The notes under the pieces: model-generated
The model's input: only the letters and a program-made list of their open reading frames with translations
The model's database searches: none
What the model was told of the DNA's origin: nothing
Source of the DNA: Bordetella parapertussis
GTDB lineage: Bacteria > Bacteroidota > Bacteroidia > Chitinophagales > Chitinophagaceae
Assembly (NCBI GenBank): GCA_943331005.2
Contig: CALQJX020000001.1
Span: forward strand, 124,001 to 188,000
DNA: 64,000 nt
Reading direction: 5' to 3'
Part shown: positions 17,532 through 28,040 of the stretch, piece by piece
Numbering within the stretch: the stretch's first letter is position 1
How the letters are laid out: each line of letters starts with the position of its first letter
Made by a program: the position numbers and the translations under genes

Positions 17532-19091
17532 TTATTTGCTCTCCAGCCGCACCACCGGAATGATCATTTCCTCCAGAGATACGCCGCCATGCTGGAAGGT
17601 ATTCTTGTAGTAATTCACAAAGTGGTTGTAGTTATTGGGATAGCATAGAAACACATCGCCCTTGGCAAATATGAAAGTAGAACTCACATTGGGCGATGGC
17701 AGCCCTGCCTGCTTTGGTTCACGGAATGCCATCACATCTTTTTGCTCGAACTGCAGATTGCGGCCATGCTTGTAGCGCAGATTGGAAGTAGTGGCGCGGT
17801 CGCCTACACACTTGCTCGGGGTCTTCACCCGCACACTGCCGTGGTCTGTGGTAAGCAAAACCTGTATACCCTTGTCGGCAATTTTCTTCAGGGCGCGGTG
17901 CAACGGCGAGTGTTCGAACCAGCTTACCACCAGCGAACGGTAAGAAACCTCATCGCCGGCAAGCTCTTTCAGTACTTCCATCTCTGTACGTGCATGCGAC
18001 AGCATATCCACAAAGTTGTATACGATCACCGTAAGGTCATTGTTGAGGCAGTTGTGAATGCTGTCTTCCAGTGCCTTTGCATTATCGTTGTTGGTGATCT
18101 TGATGTACTGTGTCTTCAGCTTATCCAGGTTCAGATGCTTCAGCTGATTGCGCAGGAAGGTCTCCTCATAAAGGTTCTTACCACCATCTTCATCGTCGTT
18201 TTTCCACTCCAGCGGAAAATGCTTTTCGATATCTATCGGCAGCATACCTGCAAAGAGGGCATTGCGGCAGTATTGTGTGGCAGTAGGCAACAGACTATAA
18301 TACAGATCCTCTTCCTGCACACGGAAAGACTCGCTGAGTATGGGCTGGAATGCTTTCCAGTGGTCCAGGCGCAAATTGTCTATCACTACCAGAAAGGTAG
18401 GTTTGCCCTGCTGCAGATGGGGTGCTATCTTTTTCTCAAATACCTTGTGCGAGAACAGTGGTGAGTTGCCCTTTGTATCCTTAATCCATTCAGAATAGTT
18501 CTTAGACACATACTTGAAGAATTCCGTATTGGCTTCAGTCTTCTGCGTCTGCAGCACCTCCATCATTTCTTCACTATCACTCTTGCCCATTTCCAGCTCC
18601 CAGTATACCAGACGCTTGTACAGCTCTTTCCACTCTTCGTGGTTGGGGTTGCTGCTCAGCGCCATGAACAGATTCCTGAAGTCCTGCTGATAGGCTATAG
18701 TGGTCTTCTCAGACACCAGTCGCTTCCCGTCCATTATCTTCTTCAGCGAGAGCAACACCTGATTGGGGTTTACCGGCTTTATTAGGTAATCGGTTATCTG
18801 AGAGCCCAGTGCATCTTCCATTATGTTCTCGGCCTCGTTTTTGGTGATCATTACCACAGGCAGAGAAGGGTATAGCTCCTTGATGCGCGAAAGCGTCTCC
18901 AGACCGGTAAGGCCTGGCATACTCTCATCCAGCAGCACCACGTCTACTATCTTTTCCTTCAGCAGTTCCAGTGCATCGTAGCCATTGCTGAGCGATGTGA
19001 CCTGATAGCCCTTGTTGCGCAGAAAAAGCATCTGCGACTTCAATGATTCTATCTCATCATCTACCCATAAAATTTCGCCTTGTGTATTCAT
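17532..19091 (-). CDS. porX: Response regulator with PglZ effector domain, PorX
   Basis: This 519-residue protein has an N-terminal receiver domain with the acidic pocket (VDD, residues 10-12) and phosphoacceptor Asp55 (VVLLDESMPG). A three-helix linker follows, then a PglZ alkaline-phosphatase-fold domain with metal-site sequences VIDNLRLDHW and TTDHGS. This is PorX, which with the kinase PorY regulates T9SS genes in Porphyromonas and Flavobacterium; its PglZ domain binds zinc and has phosphodiesterase activity on oligonucleotides in published work. It is a stand-alone gene here; no PorY is next to it. It fits the several T9SS cargo genes in the window. Confidence 0.88.
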   Translation of the reverse strand: MNTQGEILWVDDEIESLKSQMLFLRNKGYQVTSLSNGYDALELLKEKIVDVVLLDESMPGLTGLETLSRIKELYPSLPVVMITKNEAENIMEDALGSQITDYLIKPVNPNQVLLSLKKIMDGKRLVSEKTTIAYQQDFRNLFMALSSNPNHEEWKELYKRLVYWELEMGKSDSEEMMEVLQTQKTEANTEFFKYVSKNYSEWIKDTKGNSPLFSHKVFEKKIAPHLQQGKPTFLVVIDNLRLDHWKAFQPILSESFRVQEEDLYYSLLPTATQYCRNALFAGMLPIDIEKHFPLEWKNDDEDGGKNLYEETFLRNQLKHLNLDKLKTQYIKITNNDNAKALEDSIHNCLNNDLTVIVYNFVDMLSHARTEMEVLKELAGDEVSYRSLVVSWFEHSPLHRALKKIADKGIQVLLTTDHGSVRVKTPSKCVGDRATTSNLRYKHGRNLQFEQKDVMAFREPKQAGLPSPNVSSTFIFAKGDVFLCYPNNYNHFVNYYKNTFQHGGVSLEEMIIPVVRLESK

Positions 19092-19299
19092 TCTGTGTGT
19101 TTGGTTTTTCCTTCCCTACGGAAGCAGTGAGTGTGCGGGCCTGCAGGTACTGTGCCGATAAAATTATTTACTAATCTCATTCGTAGTGTAATAAAGATAC
19201 CAGTTTAACGCAACTTTGGCTGCATAGCTACCGGCCCTGCCTGCTATTTGGAATAACGTCATTAAGCCATTAGTATTGCACAACAAAACGTTAAACAAC

Positions 19300-19755
19300 A
19301 TGTCCGCCTCTCTAATAATAAGAAAAGCTACCCCTGCAGATTGCCCCCGAATGATGGAGCTGATACATGAACTGGCAGTTTATGAGCGCGCACCCGAAGA
19401 GGTTACTGTAGACCCGCAACACTTTGTGCAGAGCGGCTTTGGCCCCAACCCTGTTTGGTGGGCCTTTGTAGCCGAGGAAGATGGCTTGGTTCAGGGCTTT
19501 GCACTTTACTACATTCGCTACTCTACCTGGAAGGGGCAACGCATGTATCTGGAAGACATACTTGTAACTGAGCAGGCACGTGGCCGAAAACTAGGCGAAA
19601 AACTAATGAATGCTTTGATAGAAGAGGCAAAGGAACGCGGCTTCAATGGCATTACCTGGCAGGTGCTCGACTGGAACGAACCGGCCATCAACTTTTACAA
19701 AAAGTTCGATACTCAGTTTGACGGAACATGGGTGAATGTGAAGATGGAACTGTAA
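19300..19755 (+). CDS. GNAT family N-acetyltransferase, SSAT-like
   Basis: This 151-residue acetyl-CoA-dependent acyltransferase starts MSASLIIRKATPADCPRM at ATG 19300; an upstream TTG at 19276 is unlikely. The acetyl-CoA loop lies in LEDILVTEQARGRKLGEKLM, and the C-terminal GITWQVLDWNEPAINFYKKF is characteristic of the diamine/spermidine acetyltransferase-like subgroup. The true substrate could be a polyamine, thialysine or another amine. Its stop is 21 bases from that of the convergent DUF6089 gene. Confidence 0.88.
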   Translation: MSASLIIRKATPADCPRMMELIHELAVYERAPEEVTVDPQHFVQSGFGPNPVWWAFVAEEDGLVQGFALYYIRYSTWKGQRMYLEDILVTEQARGRKLGEKLMNALIEEAKERGFNGITWQVLDWNEPAINFYKKFDTQFDGTWVNVKMEL

Positions 19756-19776
19756 CTATCCGCAAAGCGAAATGTA

Positions 19777-20640
19777 TCAATAAGTGCTGATCAGCTCTTT
19801 ATCCATATAGTTGGGGCAGCGATAGGTGGTAAAGTGCCACGACACGCTGAACATACACATCAGGTACTGATCCTTGGTACTGGAATTGCCACGCTGCTTG
19901 CCCTTGCGCCCCAGCGGATTCAGCGGGTTTAGCTCTACCGATCTGTCCTGCAGCGCCAGAGAAGGATTCTTGGGGTTTACAGAGAATTTGTCGGTTCCCA
20001 CATAGGTGGTACTCACATCGTCCATATAATCGGTGAAAGTGAGCCTGTCTGCTATTTCCAATGTAAGGTTGATGCCGCCTACAACCCAGAACTTTGCACC
20101 CACACCTATGGGCACACAAGGACTGAAGTTAGTATACTTCCTTTCGTTGAAACCGGCATTCTGACCCTCTGTACCCAGCGGACGCAGATAGTACTTATTG
20201 CCGTTGTAGGTAGTGTAAGGATCGTAGAGAAAGCCGCCCAAACCCATGGTAAGGTAGGGAGTGAACCGGTGATAAGGATCTCCGGTCACAAAACGGAAAA
20301 AGTTGAACTCGGCCTGAAAAGAGGCTTCTATTATGTCTGTAGAAAAGTCCAGATTGCGCTGGCGCTGATATAGATCCTTATTCAGCTTATCGGAATAGCC
20401 AACTCTGGTATAGTAGCCACCCAGCTTCAGCGATATGTACTGATTGAGGTGCTTGCGGGCATACATACCATACGCCAGATCTATGGTCTTGAAGCCGTAA
20501 CGGTCATTAAGGTCTCCGAAGTATTGTGAACCGCCTGTAGACAACCCTACCTCTGTAGAAGTGAAATAGGTTTGGGCGCGAACCTGCAGCACTGCTGTAA
20601 GCAAAACAACGACCAATAATATCTGGAACCTTAGACGCAT
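19777..20640 (-). CDS. DUF6089 family outer membrane beta-barrel protein
   Basis: This 287-residue protein starts at ATG 20640 with a signal peptide (LVVVLLTAVLQVRAQ). The mature start TEVGLSTGGSQYFGDLNDRYG is typical of DUF6089, a Bacteroidota family of predicted small outer-membrane barrels. Alternating hydrophobic residues and aromatic strand ends run through the protein, and the C-terminus contains VSWHF. It may be transcribed with the histidine kinase gene upstream (86 bases apart). Function unknown. Confidence 0.78.
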   Translation of the reverse strand: MRLRFQILLVVVLLTAVLQVRAQTYFTSTEVGLSTGGSQYFGDLNDRYGFKTIDLAYGMYARKHLNQYISLKLGGYYTRVGYSDKLNKDLYQRQRNLDFSTDIIEASFQAEFNFFRFVTGDPYHRFTPYLTMGLGGFLYDPYTTYNGNKYYLRPLGTEGQNAGFNERKYTNFSPCVPIGVGAKFWVVGGINLTLEIADRLTFTDYMDDVSTTYVGTDKFSVNPKNPSLALQDRSVELNPLNPLGRKGKQRGNSSTKDQYLMCMFSVSWHFTTYRCPNYMDKELISTY

Positions 20641-20725
20641 TATAATTTTATACCTGTAAAATCCTGCTGAGGGTAACGGCTGATAACGGCAAAAATAACT
20701 TTTTATTGCGTCAGCCACCCATTAA

Positions 20726-23700
20726 TTATCGGATGTGGCGCTGCAATAGATTCACGCTTATCTCAATTTCGCGCAGCAAATCATCCAGCACCTTATTCAA
20801 ACCTGCATCCAGCGACAATACATCGAGCTCAGAGGCTACCTTGGCCAGTTTCTTGAGACCTATAGATGCCGCAGAGCCTGCCACCTTGTGCCCCAGCTGG
20901 TTCCAGTACTTCAGTTTACGGTTCACGTACATGCCACTGCGAATGAGGTAGGTGACACTTTTGAGCTCTTCTATTGCCAGCGACAGGAACTCCTGTACCG
21001 CATCCTCGTCAATTTTTTTGCCACATAGTTGTTTTTTCAGCCAGTCAATGTCGAACAGCAATAGCTCATCTTTCTGAATGATCGCATTACCATTCTTCCA
21101 TTTATCCAGCATGTAGCGAATGGTCTCTTCTACAAATGGCTTGGAAATAAAGTCATCCATGCCTATTTCCAGACACTTTTCCTTTTCTCCTTTTATGTTG
21201 CCGGCCGTAAGTGCTATGATAGGCACCGTGATACCAAAGGTTTTTTTACGGATCACCTTTGTAGCCTCATGACCATTCATACCCGGCATCTGAATATCCA
21301 TAAAAATGATATCCGGCAGGAACCTGTCAAACTCAGTTACAGCATCCAGTCCGTTCTCAACAGCTACTATATCTACTCCCGGCTCCACTTTTTTTATGAT
21401 AGTGCGGGCAAGCAATATGTTCACCTTGTTATCATCGGCTATCATTATCTTCAACGGTCTTGCAGGAGCAGGCGGCATCTCTGCAGGCACATCAAAAACC
21501 GGATCCTGCACAGTGCGAGTAAAACCGGAGAGTACATCATACAATTCCTGCATTTTTACCGGCTTCAACAGCCTGTGCTGTATCATCAGTTCATTACAGG
21601 CCGTTATTATCTGCTCATCTTCCGATGAGCCATGCATCAGAATCACCTTTTGCCCTCGCACATCTCTGTTAGCGGCAGCCCGCATACGGCTCACTGTCTC
21701 CAATCCATTGAGGTAAGGCATCTGGTAATCCATCAGGATCACATCATAATCTGTAAAGCTTTCCAGTTGCTTCAATGCTTCAGGTCCGCTGTCCACCTCA
21801 TCGGATGTTATGTGCTGCCGTTCCAGCAACCCCTTTATTATGCTGCGACTGGCCTTATTATCGTCTACTATAAGAAGGCGTGATACTTTACTGAGCTCAG
21901 TCCATTCTTCTGCCTCAGCGTGCTCTGCATCTGTTTCCAGATCGAAGTAGAAAACAGAACCCTGTCCCGGCACGCTCTCCAGCTTCAGGCCCGACTTCAG
22001 CAGTCGCAGCAGATTATTAGATATAGTGAGGCCAAGACCTGTACCACCAAATTTCTTGGAAGTTGAAATGTCTTGCTGAGAGAATGCGTCAAAGATCTTT
22101 TCCTGTTTCTCGAATTTGATACCAATGCCGGTATCTCTTATAGCAAAACGAATAACGGGCTTACCCGATGGCGCTAAGCCCATTTCCTTTACCGTCAGTT
22201 CCACTTCTCCGGCCTCGGTAAACTTCACTGCATTACCCAAAAGGTTCACCAGTATCTGCTTCAGTCGCACAGGATCGGTCCAAATGTATCTGTGCAGATC
22301 GGGAGATATATTCAGCAATACTTCCAGACCCTTTTTCTGAGCCTGATAGGTAATAATATCGCTAGACTGGTTTACCAGTTCTCGGACATTACACTTACTG
22401 ATATCCAGATCCAGTTTGCCGGCCTCTATTTTAGAGAAATCAAGTATGTCGTTGATCACGCCCAGCAGAGAAATAGCAGACTGGTTTACTATTGAAAGAT
22501 ATTGTGTCTGGGTCTCTGTAGTTAATGTCTTGAGCAGCAGATCTGTGAACCCAATTATACCATTGAGCGGCGTTCGGATCTCATGGCTCATATTGGCTAT
22601 AAATTCCGATTTGGCCGTATTGGCATTATCGGCATTGTACTTCGACATTTTCAGCTCCTGTCGCTGCAGGCAGACTTCTGTTATGTCCTGTGTATAGAGC
22701 ATGATACCGCCTATGGTAGCATCTGCCAGTCGCCATGGTCTCACTTCCCATTTCAGGTACTGATCATGGTCCCACCCAGCCGGTCGCCACTTTTCTTCGG
22801 CCATTGCCACCACCTCGCCGGCAAGCGCGCGCTGGTGCACAGTCTTCCTCTCTTCGGTAAGATGAGGAAAAACATCATAATGAGAGACGCCAACAAGGTC
22901 TCTATCTCCCAGTTCATACTCTTCCAGCCATTTGTTGCTATATGCTACATAGTGCATCTGCTTGTCTAACATGGCTACTGCAGCGGGTGCATAGCGCACA
23001 AAAGAAGACAACAGCAATCGCTGATGAACCAACTCCAGCTCTGCCAGTTTCCTGGCCGTAATATCCTGCAGTGTGCCAAAGAGGCGCACACACTTTCCTT
23101 TATCAAAACCTGCTTTTATCTGCAGGCGCACCCATACATCATTGTCTGCAGCAGTGTTCAGCTGCAATTCCAGATCAGAAGGCTCTCCATGTCCCATGGC
23201 GTTTTCTATTGCCTTCAATACTTTGTGCCTGCTTTCTCCTTCTTTATAGAGCGCCACCGGCAGTTCCATACCCGGAATATAATCTTCCGGCAATCTGTGT
23301 ATCTCTCTGGTTATAGGCGACCAGTATACTTCATTTTTCACATAATCTATTTCCCATCCACCCACCCGGGCCACCCTGTTGGTTTGCTCCAGCATTTCCT
23401 TCACTTTGTTGAACTGCATTTCCAGATCGTACTGATCTGTAATATCCAACGCATTGCCTATTACCTGTTTATTGCCATTTATGTCCTGAGAGAGTACATT
23501 ATTGAACAACCATATACGCAGCGAACCATTCTTATGAACGGTCCTCATGATACCCTGAAAAGTTCCTCTTTTTACAATTTCTGCCAGATAGTTTTGTAAA
23601 TTCTCTGTCAGCCACTCGGGTATTATGTCGAACAATGTTTTTCCGTCCAGCTCTTGCTTAGTATACCCTAGTGCATGAGCGCTGGCATTGTTTATGGTCA

Positions 23701-24625
23701 CAAGTTTACCATTCAGGTCATGTATACACATCAACCCCTGAGATGATTCGAAGAAATCTCTGAAATACCTTTCGCTGAACTGTAATTGCAGTTCTTTCTC
23801 TCTTTCATTTGATATGTCCCGCGCAATACAAAACAGATTACCTGTTTCAAGTTCGGGTGTGGCCACCCATTCCAGAAACAGATAAATACCGTCTGCTCTC
23901 CTCACTCTGTTCACAAATTTCACAGTAGTGTGGCCAAGGGATAACTGTTCCAGTTCTGCAGCAGTACTTACTGCATCATCGGGATGAATGATATCGAGAT
24001 ATGTATTGTTTATAATGAAATCCTGTTCGTAGCCCAGTAACTGATAGAAGGCCGGATTTACCTTCCTGAAATAGCCATCCAGTCCGGCTATAGCAATAAT
24101 ATCATTAGAGAGCACAAACAATTGCTCAAAATGCTTCATTTCCTCCCTGCTGCGCCGCTCTGCAATAAGCGCAACCACCTCTTCAGCCAGCAGGCTCAGT
24201 GCTCTTTTCTGCTCTTCTGTAAGCTTGCGCGGCACTCTATCTATAACACATAGCGTACCCAGTGCATGTCCATTGCTGTCATGCAATGGATAGCCACCAT
24301 AAAAACGGATATTAGGGTCGCCGGTAACAAGTGGGTTGTTGGCAAAGAGCGCATTTTGCTTCGCGTCTTCTACCTCGTATATTTCTTTGCCTTGAATGGC
24401 GAAATGACAAAATGCAATATCGCGCGGAGTCTCTTTTACATCGAGACCCGTTGCCGATTTGAACCACTGCCTGTCCTCATCTACCAGCGACACCAATGAA
24501 ATGGGGGTGCCGCATATGATAGTTGCCAGTTGCGTGATCCGGTCAAAAACCTTTTCGGGAGAAGTATCAAGTATCTGGTAAGATCTTAATGCTCCCAGTC
24601 TTGCTGCTTCATTCAATGGTCCCAT
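20726..24625 (-). CDS. Hybrid sensor histidine kinase (GAF-PAS-HisKA-HATPase-REC-REC-Hpt)
   Basis: This is a 1299-residue phosphorelay protein without membrane segments. In order it has a GAF domain (about 25-155), four PAS domains (about 165-280, 285-400, 410-525, 535-655), HisKA with His681 in [10 protein letters not shown], an ATPase domain (N box [22 protein letters not shown]), a first receiver with Asp966 (LMDYQMP), a second receiver with Asp1110 (FMDIQMP) and a C-terminal Hpt domain with His1246 (LGHKVAGSA). The full His-Asp-His chain lies in one protein, so the output is probably a separate response regulator encoded elsewhere. The cytoplasmic sensing domains suggest an intracellular signal such as redox state or a small ligand. 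No cognate regulator is adjacent. Confidence 0.93.
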   Translation of the reverse strand: MGPLNEAARLGALRSYQILDTSPEKVFDRITQLATIICGTPISLVSLVDEDRQWFKSATGLDVKETPRDIAFCHFAIQGKEIYEVEDAKQNALFANNPLVTGDPNIRFYGGYPLHDSNGHALGTLCVIDRVPRKLTEEQKRALSLLAEEVVALIAERRSREEMKHFEQLFVLSNDIIAIAGLDGYFRKVNPAFYQLLGYEQDFIINNTYLDIIHPDDAVSTAAELEQLSLGHTTVKFVNRVRRADGIYLFLEWVATPELETGNLFCIARDISNEREKELQLQFSERYFRDFFESSQGLMCIHDLNGKLVTINNASAHALGYTKQELDGKTLFDIIPEWLTENLQNYLAEIVKRGTFQGIMRTVHKNGSLRIWLFNNVLSQDINGNKQVIGNALDITDQYDLEMQFNKVKEMLEQTNRVARVGGWEIDYVKNEVYWSPITREIHRLPEDYIPGMELPVALYKEGESRHKVLKAIENAMGHGEPSDLELQLNTAADNDVWVRLQIKAGFDKGKCVRLFGTLQDITARKLAELELVHQRLLLSSFVRYAPAAVAMLDKQMHYVAYSNKWLEEYELGDRDLVGVSHYDVFPHLTEERKTVHQRALAGEVVAMAEEKWRPAGWDHDQYLKWEVRPWRLADATIGGIMLYTQDITEVCLQRQELKMSKYNADNANTAKSEFIANMSHEIRTPLNGIIGFTDLLLKTLTTETQTQYLSIVNQSAISLLGVINDILDFSKIEAGKLDLDISKCNVRELVNQSSDIITYQAQKKGLEVLLNISPDLHRYIWTDPVRLKQILVNLLGNAVKFTEAGEVELTVKEMGLAPSGKPVIRFAIRDTGIGIKFEKQEKIFDAFSQQDISTSKKFGGTGLGLTISNNLLRLLKSGLKLESVPGQGSVFYFDLETDAEHAEAEEWTELSKVSRLLIVDDNKASRSIIKGLLERQHITSDEVDSGPEALKQLESFTDYDVILMDYQMPYLNGLETVSRMRAAANRDVRGQKVILMHGSSEDEQIITACNELMIQHRLLKPVKMQELYDVLSGFTRTVQDPVFDVPAEMPPAPARPLKIMIADDNKVNILLARTIIKKVEPGVDIVAVENGLDAVTEFDRFLPDIIFMDIQMPGMNGHEATKVIRKKTFGITVPIIALTAGNIKGEKEKCLEIGMDDFISKPFVEETIRYMLDKWKNGNAIIQKDELLLFDIDWLKKQLCGKKIDEDAVQEFLSLAIEELKSVTYLIRSGMYVNRKLKYWNQLGHKVAGSAASIGLKKLAKVASELDVLSLDAGLNKVLDDLLREIEISVNLLQRHIR

Positions 24626-24733
24626 AATTCCGTGATATTAGTCCCTACCTTTCGGAGTCTGGTGGTATGGTGAAAAGGGGGAGTAGGTGGTGTTTATAGC
24701 ATTTGTGTTTCCCTTGGACGCTTGTGTCTGTTA

Positions 24734-25171
24734 TTACCGCAAACGGTCAACAGAGCGCACCAGCTTCTCATCTCTTCTGATACCGGCAATAGCCAGGATG
24801 AGGAACACAATGGACAAAACCGGCAGTACCGCTCCTATCCAATAGTTGCCTCCTGTAACCGGTGGTGTTTCTTTGGCAAGAGCCGACACCCTGAACAACA
24901 TCATGGAAAGAAATGAAATAGCGGCAAGTATGCTTACGTAAGACATGCGCAGCTGCCTCTTTCGGTTGCCGAACATGAAAATGGAAATCAAGGGCAATGC
25001 TATCATGACCAGCGCTATAAGCAGCGACGGATAATGATCTGCCACACGCAGCAGCTTGTAATCTGTTATCTCTCCTATCTTCACTTCTGCCCTGTACAGG
25101 TCGAAGAAGAACACACCGGCTCCCAGCAGTGCGGCCAGCAGTAACCAGATAGATTGTTTGCGTTGTATCAT
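24734..25171 (-). CDS. DUF4293 family membrane protein
   Basis: This 145-residue protein has four membrane segments, begins MIQRKQSIWLLLAALL, has the FMFGNRKRQLRMSYVSIL segment and a basic C-terminus RRDEKLVRSVDRLR. This matches DUF4293, a Bacteroidota-specific integral membrane family of unknown function. It follows serS by about 40 bases and could share its transcript. Confidence 0.85.
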   Translation of the reverse strand: MIQRKQSIWLLLAALLGAGVFFFDLYRAEVKIGEITDYKLLRVADHYPSLLIALVMIALPLISIFMFGNRKRQLRMSYVSILAAISFLSMMLFRVSALAKETPPVTGGNYWIGAVLPVLSIVFLILAIAGIRRDEKLVRSVDRLR

Positions 25172-25210
25172 TTTAGTGGTATAGTTTGAGGTCTGTTCTT
25201 AAAAGTATTA

Positions 25211-26482
25211 TCAGTTGATCATATCGCCACCAAAGTAATGCTGCAGTGCAGCAGGTATGCGAATACCGTCTGCTGTCTGGTTGTTCTCCAGCAGGCACGC
25301 TATAATGCGGGGCAATGCCAGAGAGCTGCCATTCAGGGTGTGTACCAGCTGCGTTTTGCCATTGGCATCGCGGTGACGTATCTTCATTCTGTTGGCCTGG
25401 AATGACTCGAAGTTAGAAACTGAGCTTACCTCCAGCCAGCGTTCCTGAGCAGCGCTGTACACCTCAAAGTCGTAAGTGATAGCAGAAGTGAAACTCATAT
25501 CGCCGCCGCAAAGACGCAGTATACGATATGGCAACTCCAGCGATTGCAGCAATCCTTCCACATGCGCTACCATGCCTTCCAATACATCATAGCTGGTGGC
25601 GGAGTCTACCAGCTGCACTATCTCCACTTTGTCGAACTGGTGTACCCTGTTGAGGCCACGCACATCTTTTCCATAAGAACCGGCCTCGCGGCGGAAACAG
25701 GGAGAGTAGGCAGTAAGTTTTGCAGGCATTTCATTTTCCTGCAGTATCACATCGCGGAAGATGTTGGTAAGCGGCACTTCCGAAGTAGGTATCAGATAGA
25801 AGCCGTCTGCAGTAATGTGGTACATCTGTCCTTCTTTATCTGGCAGCTGACCGGTACCATATGCCGATTCTTCATTGACCATGAATGGCGGGCAATACTC
25901 GGTATAACCTGCGGCAATGTTGTAGTTGAGGAAATACTGTATGAGCGCACGCTGCAAACGAGCACCCTTGCCCATGAACACCGGAAAACCGCTGCCGGTA
26001 AGCTTGTTGCCCAGCGCCAGGTCCATGAGTTTATACTTGTCCATCAGGTCCCAGTGCGGATGCTTCTGTTCTGTGAGCTGAGGCATAGTGCCGCCGGAGC
26101 GCACTACTTCATTCTCTTCGGGTGTTTTGCCAAATGGCACACTGCTGTGCGGCAGGTTGGGCAGGCGCACCATATCATCGTGCTGTTCCTGTTCCAGTGC
26201 TGCCAGTGTAGCAGATACTTCTTTTATCTTTTCTTTATGCTGTGCTACTTCTGCCTTCAGATTTTCGGCCTGCTCTTTCTCGCCCTTAGCCATGTGCTGA
26301 CCAATGAGTTTGGAAGCACTATTTACCGACGCGGCAAGGTTATCGTGCTCTACCTGCAGCTGACGCCTGCGCTCATCTGCCTCTATGATCTTGTCTACCA
26401 GCTCCGTTTCCTTAAAGTTCTTTTTGGCCAGTCCTTGCAGTATCAGGTCTTTGTTCTGCCTGAATATATGTATGGGTAACAT
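25211..26482 (-). CDS. serS: Serine-tRNA ligase
   Basis: This enzyme charges tRNA-Ser (and tRNA-Sec where present) with serine in the cytoplasm. The 423-residue protein has the N-terminal two-helix coiled-coil arm (residues about 30-110), then the class II core with motif 2 in FRREAGSYGKDVRG and RVHQFDKVE, and motif 3 in NGSSLALPRIIACLLE. I chose ATG 26482 (MLPIHIFRQNKD); an ATG 21 bases upstream is also in frame. A TAnnTTTG box lies 20 bases before this start. Confidence 0.96.
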   Translation of the reverse strand: MLPIHIFRQNKDLILQGLAKKNFKETELVDKIIEADERRRQLQVEHDNLAASVNSASKLIGQHMAKGEKEQAENLKAEVAQHKEKIKEVSATLAALEQEQHDDMVRLPNLPHSSVPFGKTPEENEVVRSGGTMPQLTEQKHPHWDLMDKYKLMDLALGNKLTGSGFPVFMGKGARLQRALIQYFLNYNIAAGYTEYCPPFMVNEESAYGTGQLPDKEGQMYHITADGFYLIPTSEVPLTNIFRDVILQENEMPAKLTAYSPCFRREAGSYGKDVRGLNRVHQFDKVEIVQLVDSATSYDVLEGMVAHVEGLLQSLELPYRILRLCGGDMSFTSAITYDFEVYSAAQERWLEVSSVSNFESFQANRMKIRHRDANGKTQLVHTLNGSSLALPRIIACLLENNQTADGIRIPAALQHYFGGDMIN

Positions 26483-26502
26483 AAGTCTATATATTAAGGG
26501 CA

Positions 26503-26510
26503 CAAAGATA
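26503..26510 (-). promoter_or_regulatory. Putative -7 box of serS
   Basis: The minus strand reads TATCTTTG, a match to the Bacteroidota TAnnTTTG box, 20 bases before the serS ATG. No clear TTTG is visible at -33. Confidence 0.5.
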
Positions 26511-26583
26511 CGCTAATACGGCAAGAATAGAAGCCCATTTACGCCATAGGCACAGGAATGCAGGGCTTTCCGGACAGCTATTT

Positions 26584-27978
26584 TTACCTTATCTCAGGAA
26601 TGGTAATTCCGGTGATCTTTCGATAGAGGTCAATGGCATACAGGTCTGTCATACCGGCTATGAAATCGACCAGCGACTGCAGGTCTTCATATATCCTGTT
26701 TTTATCTCCTGTAAGCGGGAACTGGGACGATACCAGCTTCAGTATCTTGCCCGACCGCGACAGATCGGGGTGCAAAGCCGCATGTACAAACTCGCGCAGC
26801 AGCCCGCCAATTACATTGTACCCGGCAATCTCTATCTCAGCAACAGCCCGGTAATTGTATATGTACTTTACCGAGAATGTATTGATCCTTTCTATCAGTT
26901 CGTGTGCTGCAGGTGGCAGGCATTTCAGCAGGTCTTTCTCCAGTGTGCCTTCCAGCAGGGCCTTTTCCTGCTCCATGAACACATCTGCCAGTTTCTCGGT
27001 CATCAGCCCTATCCAGTTGGCGCGTACATACTGCACTTTCTGATTGGTATCGTTTATAGATGTCAGTTTCTGCTCTATGTAGCCACGGCTTTTGTATTTA
27101 TCGGTCTCGTTGTCGAAGAAGGGCAGGAACAGGTCCATAAAGGTATCTGTGCTGATGAGGTGCAGCCTGTGTGCATCTTCCAGATCTATGACCCTGTAGC
27201 AGATATCGTCTGCGGCCTCGGTAAGGTACACAAACGGATGGCGGGCATAAACACTGTTATATCCATCCTTGCGCAGAATACCCAGCTTATGGGCTATCTT
27301 CTCATAGGTTACCAGCTCCGAATCGAAGAAACCCGATTTCTTGGTGGCTATGAGTCCTGTCTTTTTATTGAAGCCCTCTGCCGATGAACAGGGGTATTTT
27401 ACCAGAGAGGCAAGTGTGGTATAGGTGAGCCTGTAGCCTCCCTGCATCGGTTCGTTGAAGTTGTGGGTAAGGGTGCGCAATGCATTGGAGTTGCCTTCGA
27501 ACAGCTCGAAGTCCATACGCTGGTTCAAGGTAAGGGCATCATGAATCCGGCTGCGGTCATCGCCCTGCAGTTCTGTAAAGAAGGTGCGTATGGCATCTTC
27601 GCCCGAATGACCGAATGGAGGATTACCTATATCGTGCCCCAGACAGGCCGACGCGATTACATATGCCAGCTCATGCCTGTAAAACTCTGTGAAGTTCTCA
27701 TCTGCGCCAACTGCATTGTCGGCTATCCTCTCGCCTACAGCTTTACCCAAAGAACGGCCTACAGAGGCTACTTCCAGGCTATGTGTGAGCCTGTTGTGCA
27801 CAAAAATGGCACCCGGCAGCGGAAATACCTGTGTTTTGTTCTGCAACCTGCGGAAGGCAGATGAGAATATGATACGGTCGTAGTCGCGGATAAAAGAGTT
27901 GCGTACTATATCGGGATTTGCAGAGGCCCGCTCCGATCCTCCTGTGCGTTGCGTAGTATAAAGCGACTGCCAGTTCAT
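26584..27978 (-). CDS. dgt: Deoxyguanosinetriphosphate triphosphohydrolase
   Basis: This dNTPase of the HD superfamily splits dGTP into deoxyguanosine and triphosphate. In 464 residues the metal-binding HD site is visible as RLTHSLEVASVG and CLGHDIGNPPFGHSGE, with further His/Asp in EAADDICYRVIDLED. The N-terminus contains DIVRNSFIRDYDRIIFSSAFRRLQNKTQV, standard for dgt. It helps set dNTP pools and in some bacteria limits phage replication. It is separated from the following minus-strand gene by a hairpin. Confidence 0.92.
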   Translation of the reverse strand: MNWQSLYTTQRTGGSERASANPDIVRNSFIRDYDRIIFSSAFRRLQNKTQVFPLPGAIFVHNRLTHSLEVASVGRSLGKAVGERIADNAVGADENFTEFYRHELAYVIASACLGHDIGNPPFGHSGEDAIRTFFTELQGDDRSRIHDALTLNQRMDFELFEGNSNALRTLTHNFNEPMQGGYRLTYTTLASLVKYPCSSAEGFNKKTGLIATKKSGFFDSELVTYEKIAHKLGILRKDGYNSVYARHPFVYLTEAADDICYRVIDLEDAHRLHLISTDTFMDLFLPFFDNETDKYKSRGYIEQKLTSINDTNQKVQYVRANWIGLMTEKLADVFMEQEKALLEGTLEKDLLKCLPPAAHELIERINTFSVKYIYNYRAVAEIEIAGYNVIGGLLREFVHAALHPDLSRSGKILKLVSSQFPLTGDKNRIYEDLQSLVDFIAGMTDLYAIDLYRKITGITIPEIR

Positions 27979-27989
27979 GGTGTAAATAT

Positions 27990-28021
27990 ATAAAAGGTAT
28001 GGCCACGACCATACCTTTTAT
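27990..28021 (-). terminator. Terminator hairpin between two minus-strand genes
   Basis: A perfect 13-bp inverted repeat (ATAAAAGGTATGG) with a 6-base loop lies 20 bases after the stop of the gene at 28041-28697 and just before dgt. The T-rich tract after the stem is modest. Confidence 0.7.
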
Positions 28022-28040
28022 ACTGCGCTATAGCTATTGG

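Noticed and set aside
25544..26479. 311-residue plus-strand frame opposite serS
   Set aside because: It is fully covered by the certain serS gene and has the Phe/Leu/Cys-rich composition of a shadow frame.
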